Source: Myxococcales bacterium
Lineage (GTDB): Bacteria > Myxococcota > UBA727 > VGSZ01
Reading direction: 5' to 3'
Length of the DNA: 64,000 nt
NCBI GenBank assembly: GCA_023248635.1
Contig: JAHFED010000022.1
Span: forward strand, 19,108 to 83,107
Shown here: positions 19,901-27,454 of the stretch, in pieces
How positions within the stretch are numbered: the first letter of the stretch is position 1
Layout of the letters: every line of letters starts with the position of its first letter
Notes under the pieces: model-generated
The model's database searches: none
What the model saw: only the letters and a program-made list of their open reading frames with translations
Told to the model about the DNA's origin: nothing
Translations under genes and position numbers: made by a program

Positions 19901-22678
19901 GCCCTGACGGCGCTCGAGAAGCTCTGTGCGCTCACACCGGGCGGCCAGGGCGCGAGCGAGGAAAAAGACGCCGCCACCCGGGCGCAGCTGCACTTGCGCA
20001 TCGGCAAGCTCCTCGAAGAACACCTGCAGCGTCCCGACGACGCTCTCAAGCGCTACCAAGCCGCAGTCAACGTCGACAAAACCCTCAGGGTCGCGTTCGA
20101 GGCGCTGCACCGTCTCGCCCGCCAGCAGGGACGAGACGACGTCGTCGTCGAAGCCCTCACGGGTTTGGCCACCCTGGTCTCGGGACGTGAGAAGGCGAGC
20201 CTCCTGGTCAAGCTGGGCCGCGTGCAGCAGCAAGACCGCAACGATCCCACCGCCGCCGCCGCCGCCTTCGACGCCGCTCTCGTGGCCAACGCCAGCGACG
20301 TCGACGCACTCCTGGGCCTCGTGTCCGTGCGCGCCCTGGCCTTGCAAGGCGAGCACGACGTCGACGCCGCCCTGGCTGCCCCTGCTTCTGAGTTGGTGGC
20401 CGAGCTCCACCGGCCCTTGCTCTCGGCCGAGGCCCAGGGTGCCGTGCTCCCCTTCGGCTTTCGACGTCTGTTGGCCCTGGCCGCCAGCCAAGACGGTGAC
20501 CAGGAGGGAGCGGCGGCTCGCTTCGAGTCGCTGCTCGAAGAACGCGGCGACGACCTGCCGACGTTGCTGGCCTTTGCGCGACATCTCGCGCTCATCGCCC
20601 GCAGCCGATCGAGCGGTGCCGTCGTCGTCGCTGCTGCCGATGCCCGCCGGCGGGAGGTGCTGGAGGCCGTGCTGCTGCACCACGCCTACGCCCTGAAACC
20701 CTTGCTCCACGTCGAGACGTGGGGAGAGGTGTGCGCGCTTCGTCTGCAACAGGGCGATAACGCGGGCGCCAAGAAGGCGGCGAAGAAGGCCCTGGCCCTC
20801 GTGCAGGCGGCGCCGCCGCTGTCGACGCTGCTGGCGTCTTTGGAAGGGGCTCTGTCCGATCGCGCCGTCCGCGCTTTGGTGCTGTGCTTCGACGTGCCCA
20901 AGGGATCCGATCTCGACGTCGACGCCGCCGACGTCGACCTGCTCGGCTACGCCCTCACCCTCGACCTGCAGCGGGCCATCGCGCCCTCGGAGCAAGCCAA
21001 GCTCAAAGAGAAGCAGGCGCTGATCGCCCTGCACCACAAGGACGCCAAGCTGGCCCGCCAGCTGCTCGAAGAAGCGCTGCAGCAAGATCCGGATGCGTCG
21101 ACGGCGCGGGAGATCTTGTTCGACATCGAGCTGCAGGGCGAAGACCCGCGGCAGGTGCTCGAGCACAGCCGCGCCCTCACCGCCCACGAGCGCGATCCGC
21201 ACAAGAAAGCGGCGCTGCACCTGCGCTTGTTCCGGCTGCAGAAGAAGCTGCGCCTCGCCGACGACGTCGCTGCTGCCGAGATCAAGGCTGCGGTGGAGCT
21301 CGATCCAAAAAACGCCGCCATCCTCGATGCAGCCGAGAAATTCTTCGCCGAACAAAAAGACGGCCGGGGCCTCGACGCCCTCTACACCACGCGCCTCAAG
21401 TCCCTCGATCGCGCCGACCTCGCCGCCCGGCTGGTGTTGCTCGATCGCCTGGCCCAGCTGCGCCGCTACGACCTGCGCGACCTGCGCGCCGCCATCGATG
21501 CCTGCGAGGCGATGAGCGCCCTCGATCCCGATGCCATCAAGCCGCGCGAAGACGCCGCCCGCCTGCACGTCGAGCTCGGCCAGTGGAAAGAAGCGGTCTA
21601 CGCCTGGCGCGCGGTGCTGGATCGCGACACCTTGCTGCTCGAAGCCTGGCGCGGATTGTTCTCGGTGTACGCGCGCTCCCGCCAGGCCGACGACGCCTTC
21701 GCCGTGGCCTCGACCATGACCGCCCTCGAAATCGCCGACGACGACATGGTGCGCGCCGTGCGAGCGGTGCGCCCGCCCTTTCCCCGCTGGCCCCTGGCTC
21801 CCGCCGACGTGACGTCGACGAAGAAGAAGGTGGCTCATCCTTCTGAGCGCACCGCGGTTCGTCAGGTGTTGGAGATCGTGGCCCCGCGCTTGTTGCCGCG
21901 GCTGGGACGACCGCTGGAGGACTTCGGCGTGCGTCGTCGCGATGCCCTGCCCGACAGCAAGCTGCCTGCCTCCGTCGCAGTCGCGGTCCGCGTGGGTGCG
22001 GCCCTGGCTGGTTTCTCGACGACGGCAACCGCTTTTCCCCTCTACCAAGCCGAGCTTGGCTCGGTCGACGGCGCGAGTCCCCCCTTTGCGGCGCTGCCGG
22101 CCCGAGAGCCGGGGCTCATCGTGACCTCCGAAGTGCTGCGCGGAGGCATGACGCCGGAGCGGGCCTTCGCCTTGGGTCGGGCCATGGCCTGGCTGTCGCC
22201 GTGGGCGTTGTTGGCGGCCTCCCTCGACGCCGCCGAAATCCGCCGGGTGCTCGAGGGCTGCGTGGCTGCGTTCTTGTCCCCGCGCGATGTGGAGAAGCCC
22301 TCAGCGGAGCTGGAGCGCTACGGCGCCGAGCTGCAAAAGGAGCTCTTCAGCGGCCTCTCGTCGACGGAACAAGACGCCTTGCGCGCGAGCTTGGCGCCGG
22401 CCCTGCGCGATTGGGTGGTCGGCCGCTCGCGCCTGCACCTCTCGGACTGGAAAGCCGCCGTCGGCTACACCGGGGATCGCCTGGGCTTTCTGCTCTCGAG
22501 CGATCTGCCCGCCGCGGTGAAAGTGGTGCGCGCCGCGGGTGGGACGACGACGGCTGTGCGCTTGGCCATCCGCGAGTTGGTCTTGTTCTCCATCTCGCCC
22601 CAGTACCTGCAGCTGCGCAAAGAGCTGTCGCTGGCGCTGCCGGAGCAGGCGTTGGCGCCGATCATCGACCTGGGTTGA
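16946..22678 (+). CDS. giant TPR-repeat protein
   Basis: This is a 1,910-residue protein made mainly of tetratricopeptide-like helix pairs (for example ALKRYQAAVNVDKTLRVAFEALHRLA and AVYAWRAVLDRDTLLLEAWRGL). Residues about 270-570 form a Pro/Ser/Asp-rich low-complexity region with a basic patch (DRKRAKRERKKQKARR); the rest is Ala/Leu/Asp-rich helix. The last 300 residues form a separate globular domain (FALGRAMAWLSPWALLA, LSDWKAAVGYTGDRLGFLL, LFSISPQYLQLRKEL) of a type seen at the end of large myxobacterial TPR proteins, whose function I do not know. No signal peptide follows from the chosen ATG at 16946, so the protein is likely cytosolic; longer in-frame starts back to 16769 run through hairpin sequence. 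It is a probable interaction scaffold. Confidence 0.88.
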   Translation: MDLDAALRAGDDAAVDDVLDVLRRDQGPWGLAEALLVVILQKQERGTKEHELNAWQYRRAAALEAAAVVDDAPPRAAAARALEAATLARDVLNDGEGATRALVLALRLSSEDDDVLQGTVKAAGGPGPSVTLLEKAAKVAKGDDALQGRLRRALARLYEVVLLDKEKAFFEALKAARKIPEGITVDDAFRLALEVKRLDDAAAFFRSLGEEVTLPARARASALNKLGAVHDVQGDKAAAFSAYVSSLGLYETKAARKKAERLKEELHRPDALPPPLVDPPGIPPPAEATASRLSVASIPPPPGDFSSADDVEPRAKALEQRVFTDERQLFLGETELSADDVVLSEELVDPALRSSAQQDDARRGPPPPPLDDDSLPGGRSPLVRTELAPGLAPPSVIEQAVLAPPPPSSRDVSDRKRAKRERKKQKARRGHGGDPLEATTPNAALDDATLPLGDSAESSLSEEGASVALPSIQVSGFGPDAPASHAGRPRPHVTLDDVVPELGESSSASGSAFDVSPPPVFHRAAAGALELTAPEQESPPPGPVAPTREDVLARAQALLQDGDVGACIEAAAALQVVIAGDPRVLRLAARALVLAAPTGALPAEGVALVLLDAVRHGERAASLIREVQHALPASSRQNYGALWLAAAQAAGHDVDSVHALLEEVADADGPDGPLFCHLDDVLKRSNDVDRRDALYLRAGRSAVGDEQRQVRLLRGRIALLEEARRDAPLLLAWAKLALEHDVDAATRLQARRAHERCASPEDRDNFLARLTTGPQLDQTWSNDGERASVLRELLELRFAVDDKMGAESTARELLTQAPGDVRATQVLADLLADDPHRAGEAVVALRARVDATRAAGDDETCRLALERLARVLTAADRKDEAIAALVEATQLAPGDQPLVERAVGLLLDSRRENDAIDLLEALSRSTPAREGALLLLRAAEIARERLQQRARARDLIEKAALLQPRDLRVVDLQAELLLEIGDAPAALTALEKLCALTPGGQGASEEKDAATRAQLHLRIGKLLEEHLQRPDDALKRYQAAVNVDKTLRVAFEALHRLARQQGRDDVVVEALTGLATLVSGREKASLLVKLGRVQQQDRNDPTAAAAAFDAALVANASDVDALLGLVSVRALALQGEHDVDAALAAPASELVAELHRPLLSAEAQGAVLPFGFRRLLALAASQDGDQEGAAARFESLLEERGDDLPTLLAFARHLALIARSRSSGAVVVAAADARRREVLEAVLLHHAYALKPLLHVETWGEVCALRLQQGDNAGAKKAAKKALALVQAAPPLSTLLASLEGALSDRAVRALVLCFDVPKGSDLDVDAADVDLLGYALTLDLQRAIAPSEQAKLKEKQALIALHHKDAKLARQLLEEALQQDPDASTAREILFDIELQGEDPRQVLEHSRALTAHERDPHKKAALHLRLFRLQKKLRLADDVAAAEIKAAVELDPKNAAILDAAEKFFAEQKDGRGLDALYTTRLKSLDRADLAARLVLLDRLAQLRRYDLRDLRAAIDACEAMSALDPDAIKPREDAARLHVELGQWKEAVYAWRAVLDRDTLLLEAWRGLFSVYARSRQADDAFAVASTMTALEIADDDMVRAVRAVRPPFPRWPLAPADVTSTKKKVAHPSERTAVRQVLEIVAPRLLPRLGRPLEDFGVRRRDALPDSKLPASVAVAVRVGAALAGFSTTATAFPLYQAELGSVDGASPPFAALPAREPGLIVTSEVLRGGMTPERAFALGRAMAWLSPWALLAASLDAAEIRRVLEGCVAAFLSPRDVEKPSAELERYGAELQKELFSGLSSTEQDALRASLAPALRDWVVGRSRLHLSDWKAAVGYTGDRLGFLLSSDLPAAVKVVRAAGGTTTAVRLAIRELVLFSISPQYLQLRKELSLALPEQALAPIIDLG

Positions 22679-22720
22679 GTGCCTTCGCCGCGCCGCAAGC
22701 GTGACGAAGGGTTCGAAAAG

Positions 22721-23725
22721 CTACTCGGCGCAATCGGTGCGCAGCGACGGCAGCTGCACCTCCGTCGTCGTCGACACCGGTTCGTCGCCGAAGCCCGGGT
22801 CCACGGCGGCGGTCACGGTGACGGCACCCGATGTCGACGTGTCGGCATCGAAGGCCAAGGTGAGGGTCAGCGTCCCGTCGTTGTCGGTGGTTCCGCCGCC
22901 GACGCGCTCGCGGCTGCAGGTGTACTCCTGCGTGGCCGCCACGGTGCCGGCGCCGGCGTGGCAAGCAGCAAAGGTACGCTCGAAGTCGGCAATCTCGAGC
23001 GTGAGCGCCCCGGCGGCCACGCAGGTGGTCGCCGGCCCCACGATGACCGGCGCCGGCGTGAGGGCCGTGAAGGTGCCGGCGCCGTCGAAGCTGATGGCGA
23101 GGTCATCGATGGTGCTGCCCGAGACCGCCGTGGTGCCCTCGAAAGTGACATCGCCGATGGGGTCGGCAGTGACGTCGACAGAGAGGGTGTAGGCCAGCAG
23201 GTCGTCGGTGGCGATGCTGGCGGTGCCGTCGAAGGTGTAGCCCTCCGCCGCCAACGCTGTCGCTGTCACCGTGACCGTCACCGTGCCACCAGCTTTGGCG
23301 ACCGTGACGGAGGCGGCACCGGCCACGACCAAGCCGCTGCTGACGACGTCGCAGCCCTCGCCGAAGTCGACGTCGAGAGTGGCGGAGTCCGCGCCGCCCA
23401 CAGAGAGGGTGGCGTCGGCGCAGGCGTTGGTCTGGGTCTCGAGCTCGTCGATGATGGCGTTGGCGTTTTCTTCGGCGGTGGCGTCGAGGCTCAAGGTGGG
23501 ATCTTCTTCGACGAAGGCGTGCAGGATGCCCTTCAACGTCGTCAGCGACGCCGCCGCGCAGCCGGCACCCCCAGCGTGGGCTCCCTCGGGGGTGCTGCCC
23601 GACGTGCAATCGCCCAACGATCCCGGCCGGGGAAGGTCGGGGCGTGGGGGCAGCACCGGCGGACAGCCGGTGGCAGCAGCGACGACGACGAGCGTCAAGA
23701 GCGAGCGAAGCTTCGAGTCGGCCAT
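22721..23725 (-). CDS. lipoprotein of unknown function
   Basis: The protein has 334 residues. The N-terminal signal peptide ends in a lipobox-like AATGC near residue 21 (MADSKLRSLLTLVVVAAATGC), so it is predicted to be lipid-anchored. The body is rich in Thr, Val, Ala and Asp with alternating hydrophobic patterns (GTVTVTVTATAL), suggesting beta structure, and contains eight to ten scattered cysteines that could form disulfides. No catalytic motif is recognised. The ATG at 23725 is chosen because GGGGAA lies just upstream; an earlier in-frame ATG at 23761 has no such signal. It converges with the giant TPR gene (42 bp between stops). A family-1 hairpin array lies upstream of its start. Confidence 0.78.
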   Translation of the reverse strand: MADSKLRSLLTLVVVAAATGCPPVLPPRPDLPRPGSLGDCTSGSTPEGAHAGGAGCAAASLTTLKGILHAFVEEDPTLSLDATAEENANAIIDELETQTNACADATLSVGGADSATLDVDFGEGCDVVSSGLVVAGAASVTVAKAGGTVTVTVTATALAAEGYTFDGTASIATDDLLAYTLSVDVTADPIGDVTFEGTTAVSGSTIDDLAISFDGAGTFTALTPAPVIVGPATTCVAAGALTLEIADFERTFAACHAGAGTVAATQEYTCSRERVGGGTTDNDGTLTLTLAFDADTSTSGAVTVTAAVDPGFGDEPVSTTTEVQLPSLRTDCAE

Positions 23726-23775
23726 GATTCCCCACCTTTGCACTGTATGTGGCGCCAACACTCTGACCCGGCGCC

Positions 23776-23868
23776 CGTCTTGAACATCAAAACTTCAAGA
23801 CGCGCCAGCGTCTTGAACATCAGAACTTCAAGACGCGCCAGCGTCTTGAACATCAGAACTTCAAGACC
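23776..23868. repeat. family-1 hairpin array, 2 full units plus flanking halves
   Basis: Full 33 bp units start at 23794 and 23827: arm TTCAAGACGC, loop GCCA, arm GCGTCTTGAA, joiner CATCAGAAC. A half unit precedes (CGTCTTGAA at 23776-23784) and another follows (TTCAAGAC from 23860). The array lies between the lipoprotein start and the tRNA-Ile terminator. Confidence 0.95.
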
Positions 23869-23971
23869 TCAGGCGCGCTCGCGCCCGAAGCAATGACTCT
23901 GCGGGCTTCGTACCCCGCCGGCCGGTCTCGGTGGAAGCCAACGCCCAGGGTGATCGATTGTGTGCAGTCCG

Positions 23972-24021
23972 AAAAAACGATCCGGGTGACGGAGTCGGCG
24001 AACCGACGACATCACCCGGAT
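23972..24021 (-). terminator. intrinsic terminator of tRNA-Ile
   Basis: On the minus strand, directly after the tRNA 3' end, ATCCGGGTGA (24021-24012) pairs with TCACCCGGAT (23989-23980). An inner GTCGG/CCGAC stem lies between them, and CG then TTTTTT (23977-23972) follows. A stable GC-rich stem followed by a U-run is a classical Rho-independent terminator. Confidence 0.92.
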
Positions 24022-24030
24022 TCGGGATGC

Positions 24031-24107
<77 letters not shown>

Positions 24108-24354
24108 CCAGACGCGAAAAGAGGTAGCAGAGCGGGTCGTCATTGCAAGAGAGATCGCGGTGTCGTGCGCGGGGCCGATGAGGCCGACGTCGACGCCAGG
24201 TGCTCTGGGTCCGCAAGGGTGTTGGTCCCACAGTGTGCGCGGGCCCGAAGGCGTCGACGTCAGCCGGGGCTGCTGCCGCTGGGGTCACGGTGGCGCGATC
24301 CACCAGGGGGTCAAGGTCGGGCGTTGCCCTCCGCCCTGGGGTTAGAGTGGGGGC
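24108..24354. other. short intergenic region between tRNA-Ile and the plus-strand run
   Basis: The region holds the tRNA promoter candidate at 24121-24148 and the presumed promoter of the plus-strand envelope genes. No gene or clear repeat is seen in the remaining sequence. Confidence 0.4.
24121..24148 (-). promoter_or_regulatory. weak candidate promoter of tRNA-Ile
   Basis: On the minus strand, TTGCAA (24148-24143) and TACCTC (24126-24121) are separated by 16 bases and end 13 bases before the mature tRNA 5' end. The -35 matches the sigma-70 consensus in four of six positions, but the -10 box is poor. The spacing to the tRNA start is reasonable. Offered as a candidate only. Confidence 0.3.
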
Positions 24355-25200
24355 GTGCTTGCCCACCTCTTTGCCTCGCTCTTGTCTTTTCAAGCCGCCG
24401 CCGCCGCCGCCGCCGCCCCGCCTCCGCCCAGCCCAAGCGCTGCCCCGGCTGTGACGACGAGTGTTGCCCCCGCACCAACGGCGGCGCCAAAACAAGTCGA
24501 GCCCGCCAAGCCGCTGCAGGTCTTGTTGATGGACCTCACGCCCATCGACATCTCGGCGGAGAAGGTGAAGCTGCTCGTGGGCAAGCTGGCGGCGTCGATG
24601 GGGAACCGCGGCCTCGAAGTCATCACCGGCGCCGACCTGCGGACCATGGCCAACCTCGAGGCCGACAAGTCCGCCGCCGGCTGCGACGCCGCCAGCGCGA
24701 GCTGCCTGGCCGAGATCGCCTCCGCGCTTGGCGCTCGCTTGGTGGTCAGCGGCCAAGTGGGTGCCCTCGACGACAACATCTTCCTGCAGCTGTCCTTGTT
24801 CGACGCCCAGGCCGGCCGCGCGGTGGCCCGCGAGGAGAGCCGCGCCAAGACCCTCACGGTGTTGGCCGACACCATCCCCGACGTCGTGGGTCGCATGCTG
24901 ACGCCGATCCTCGGCGCCCCACCAGCCGCAACGCCGGCACCCGTGGTCGCCCCGCCGCCGTCGATGTCGCCGCTGATCCCCGTCGGGAGCATTTCCCTCG
25001 GGGTCGGCGTCTTCGCGGCAGTCGGCCTCGGCATCTGGAGCTTACAATTGGACGACACGTTAGCCAACGAAGAGGCCTCCGGCAAAGACAGGGAATTCGC
25101 CCTCAATAATGGATTGTTGATCGTGGTCGGAGCTGCGGCCGGGGTCGTCGTCGCCGTCGGCGGCGGCGGCCTTTTGTTGTATGGAATATTCAGCGAGTGA
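24355..25200 (+). CDS. TolB/CsgG-like N-domain protein with two C-terminal TM segments
   Basis: The protein has 281 residues and begins at a GTG; a G-rich stretch (GTGGGGGC) lies immediately upstream. An N-terminal hydrophobic segment and a poly-Ala/Pro linker (residues 1-50) precede an alpha/beta domain (about 52-185: [48 protein letters not shown]). This resembles the TolB-N/CsgG-type fold common in myxobacterial envelope proteins. Two hydrophobic segments near residues 207-230 and 250-275 ([34 protein letters not shown]) probably anchor the C-terminus in the inner membrane. It overlaps or abuts the start of the GEG-repeat lipoprotein gene, so the two are one transcript. The function is unknown; similar N-domains act as assembly or secretion accessory parts. 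Confidence 0.7.
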   Translation: MLAHLFASLLSFQAAAAAAAAPPPPSPSAAPAVTTSVAPAPTAAPKQVEPAKPLQVLLMDLTPIDISAEKVKLLVGKLAASMGNRGLEVITGADLRTMANLEADKSAAGCDAASASCLAEIASALGARLVVSGQVGALDDNIFLQLSLFDAQAGRAVAREESRAKTLTVLADTIPDVVGRMLTPILGAPPAATPAPVVAPPPSMSPLIPVGSISLGVGVFAAVGLGIWSLQLDDTLANEEASGKDREFALNNGLLIVVGAAAGVVVAVGGGGLLLYGIFSE

Positions 25201-25205
25201 AGCAC

Positions 25206-27278
25206 ATGATCTTGCGCCACATTCCGATTGCATTTTTGGCCACCCTCTCGCTCGGGGGCTGCAGGTTGCTCACGCAGAGCGACCTCAAGTGCATCGACGA
25301 CGACAACTGCCCGGAGCCCTTGCGCTGCAGCAGTGATGGCGTCTGCGTCGACGGCGCTGAGGGTGAGGGTGAGGGCGAAGGCGCGGAAGGAGAGGGCGAA
25401 GGCGAAGGTGAGGGCGAGGGAGAAGGAGAAGGAGAAGGAGAGGGAGAAGGGGAAGGAGAGGGCGAGGGAGAAGGGGGAGGAGAAGGAGAGGGCGAGGGAG
25501 AAGGCGAGGGAGAAGGCGAGGGAGAAGGCGAGGGAGAAGGAGAGGGAGAAGGAGAGGGAGAGGGAGAAGGAGAGGGAGAAGGCGAGGGAGAAGGAGAGGG
25601 AGAGGGAGAAGGAGAGGGAGAAGGAGAGGGAGAGGGAGAAGGAGAGGGAGAAGGAGAGGGAGAAGGCGAGGGAGAGGGAGAGGGGGAGCCGGATACCTTC
25701 GTGCTCACCTTCGTTTTCCCCAACGACAAGGCTGGCGACGGCGACGTCTTGCTCGATGAGACGTCGATTGGCGCCGTGCGCTCTTTCGACCTCGAGATCG
25801 GCACCACCCACGAGGTGAGATTCGTGCCGAACATCGGCAGCGCACCAGGCCTGTCTGGCAGCGGCGCGGCGTGCCTCCCTGTGACGGTCTTCGGCAGCGA
25901 CGAGCAGCGATGCACCATCGACGCCTCCGCCCGTGGCAGCGCCACCATCGCCATGGACTTCAAGCCGGCCAACATCACGCGCAAGGTCCGCTTCGGCTCC
26001 CCCAACGTCGACAACGGCGGGCCCGTGGCCTTCACGGGGGGCGGATTCATGGTCGGCGCCGCGGTCGATCAGGGCATCAGTTTCAACGGCGCCGCGCCGG
26101 TGGGACCGCCGCTGATGGTGGCGCGCTTTGGTGCTTCGTCGGGCGTGCTCTCGGGAGTGTCGGTGCGCGGCGCCACCGGTCCGGCGGCGGTCATGACCGG
26201 GCTGGCGCAGCTCGACGACGGCGGTCTCATCATGGCTGGCCGCTTCCGCACCGACATCACCGTGGGCCTTTGCACCCTGACGGCGGCGGACACCGACGAC
26301 GACGGCTTCGTGTTCAACCTCGACCAAAATGGCGACTGCCGGTGGGGCGTGCGCCTGGGGACCTCCTCTACTCCCGAGGTGGCCAGCGTCAGCGTCGAAG
26401 ACATGGTCGTCTCGGCGGATCGCGTCTGGCTGGCGGGCTTTGCTCGGCAAGGCGGAGGTCCGCAAGCGACGGTCCGGACCTTCCCTTCGCCGGGGGGCCC
26501 CCAGACCTCGATCATCACTCCCACCGGCGAGGGCGGCTTCGTCGTCGGCCTCAAGGTCAACGACGGCACCGTCGCCGTCAGCTACGTCGTCGACGGCCCC
26601 GGCAGCGAGAGGATGCAGGCTTTGGCGGTCACCCGGTCTCCACTTCAGGTCATCGCGGCGGGCTCGTTCGAAAATGGAGCGGACCTCGGAGCGGGCGCGC
26701 AAAATCCCCAGGCGCGGCGGGCGGCCTTTGCCATTCGCTTCGATCCCTTGAGGACTCCGCTCACCATCGATGGCATCGCCACCATGGACAGCAACGGCAT
26801 CAACGATGACCTCAACCCGCGCACGGTGGGCGCCGACGCCGACGGCGGACCCGTCGTCGTCGGTGTGCAGCCCGTTGGCGTCATCAATGACGATTCGCGC
26901 TTCTTCGTGCTGGATCGCCTGTTTGGCGGCAGCTTGCCGGTCACATTGATGTCCCTGCAGGACCCGGCGATCAAGGTCCGGCGCCTGGAGGTCGTGCCGG
27001 TGGGCGTCAACCTCTTCCAGATGTTGGTCCTCGGCGAGGTCAATGGCGCGCCGCAGACTTCCTTCATCGAGCGCGTGGATCAGGCCGGCGGCAGCGTGTG
27101 GCGCCGCGACTTCAGCAATGTGCAGCCTGAAGACCTGGCGGTGCGCGACCACGACATCATCGTCGTCGGCACGTGCATCAGCCCGGGATCAACCGTCGAC
27201 GCCACCACCTTCGACGCCATCACGTCGAGCACGGGTCTCAACGATGCCTGCCTGGTCACCTTGGGTCCTGGCCTTTAG
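25206..27278 (+). CDS. lipoprotein with Gly-Glu linker and beta-propeller-like body
   Basis: This 690-residue predicted lipoprotein has signal [19 protein letters not shown] with a lipobox cysteine near residue 19. A short Cys-rich segment follows ([22 protein letters not shown], about 27-50), then about 110 residues of Gly-Glu repeat (about 52-161). The remaining 520 residues repeat a pattern of Gly-rich beta-strands ([44 protein letters not shown]), resembling a WD/SBBP-type propeller found on myxobacterial cell surfaces. The ATG at 25206 fits the signal peptide; a GTG at 25197 overlapping the previous stop is possible. The hexameric DNA repeat makes the linker length prone to change. The ligand is unknown. 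Confidence 0.85.
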   Translation: MILRHIPIAFLATLSLGGCRLLTQSDLKCIDDDNCPEPLRCSSDGVCVDGAEGEGEGEGAEGEGEGEGEGEGEGEGEGEGEGEGEGEGEGGGEGEGEGEGEGEGEGEGEGEGEGEGEGEGEGEGEGEGEGEGEGEGEGEGEGEGEGEGEGEGEGEGEGEGEPDTFVLTFVFPNDKAGDGDVLLDETSIGAVRSFDLEIGTTHEVRFVPNIGSAPGLSGSGAACLPVTVFGSDEQRCTIDASARGSATIAMDFKPANITRKVRFGSPNVDNGGPVAFTGGGFMVGAAVDQGISFNGAAPVGPPLMVARFGASSGVLSGVSVRGATGPAAVMTGLAQLDDGGLIMAGRFRTDITVGLCTLTAADTDDDGFVFNLDQNGDCRWGVRLGTSSTPEVASVSVEDMVVSADRVWLAGFARQGGGPQATVRTFPSPGGPQTSIITPTGEGGFVVGLKVNDGTVAVSYVVDGPGSERMQALAVTRSPLQVIAAGSFENGADLGAGAQNPQARRAAFAIRFDPLRTPLTIDGIATMDSNGINDDLNPRTVGADADGGPVVVGVQPVGVINDDSRFFVLDRLFGGSLPVTLMSLQDPAIKVRRLEVVPVGVNLFQMLVLGEVNGAPQTSFIERVDQAGGSVWRRDFSNVQPEDLAVRDHDIIVVGTCISPGSTVDATTFDAITSSTGLNDACLVTLGPGL
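25359..25688 (+). repeat. hexanucleotide tandem repeat encoding Gly-Glu linker
   Basis: About 330 bp of GAGGGA/GAAGGA/GAGGGC/GAAGGC hexamers give 55 or so Gly-Glu pairs with one Ala interruption and one Gly-Gly. Purine-only runs on one strand are long. This is the same kind of repeat as at 14445-14743 but in an unrelated gene. Confidence 0.95.
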
Positions 27279-27309
27279 GTCCTGGCGTTTTGGAAGGGTC
27301 GTCGACGGC

Positions 27310-27332
27310 GGCTTGTTTGAATCAAACAAGCC
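27310..27332. promoter_or_regulatory. perfect 11 bp palindrome between two envelope genes
   Basis: Arms GGCTTGTTTGA (27310-27320) and TCAAACAAGCC (27322-27332) are separated by a single A. With a one-base centre it cannot form a full hairpin loop without opening base pairs, so a protein-binding operator is as likely as an RNA structure. It lies 32 bp after the GEG lipoprotein stop and 123 bp before the LpoA-like gene. Confidence 0.6.
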
Positions 27333-27454
27333 GCACTTTGCGCCTCAAACCACCGCCGCTTTCTGCCGGGCCCTTGTTCTGCGACAGCGGGCTGAGGCAC
27401 AGAGCGCCCGCTCGTGAGCACGCTTGCCCGCCACCGCCTTCACAGGGTCCCGCC

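Noticed and set aside
17564..22048. Very long open frame (1,494 codons) on the minus strand opposite the giant TPR gene
   Set aside because: Its composition (Gln/Gly/Arg/His-rich, no domain) is that of antisense translation of GC-rich coding DNA. The TPR frame has clear repeats and codon bias.
24390..27152. Open frame of 920 codons antisense to the GEG lipoprotein
   Set aside because: It runs through the reverse complement of the hexamer repeat (Ser/Phe/Leu repeats) and has no recognisable domain.
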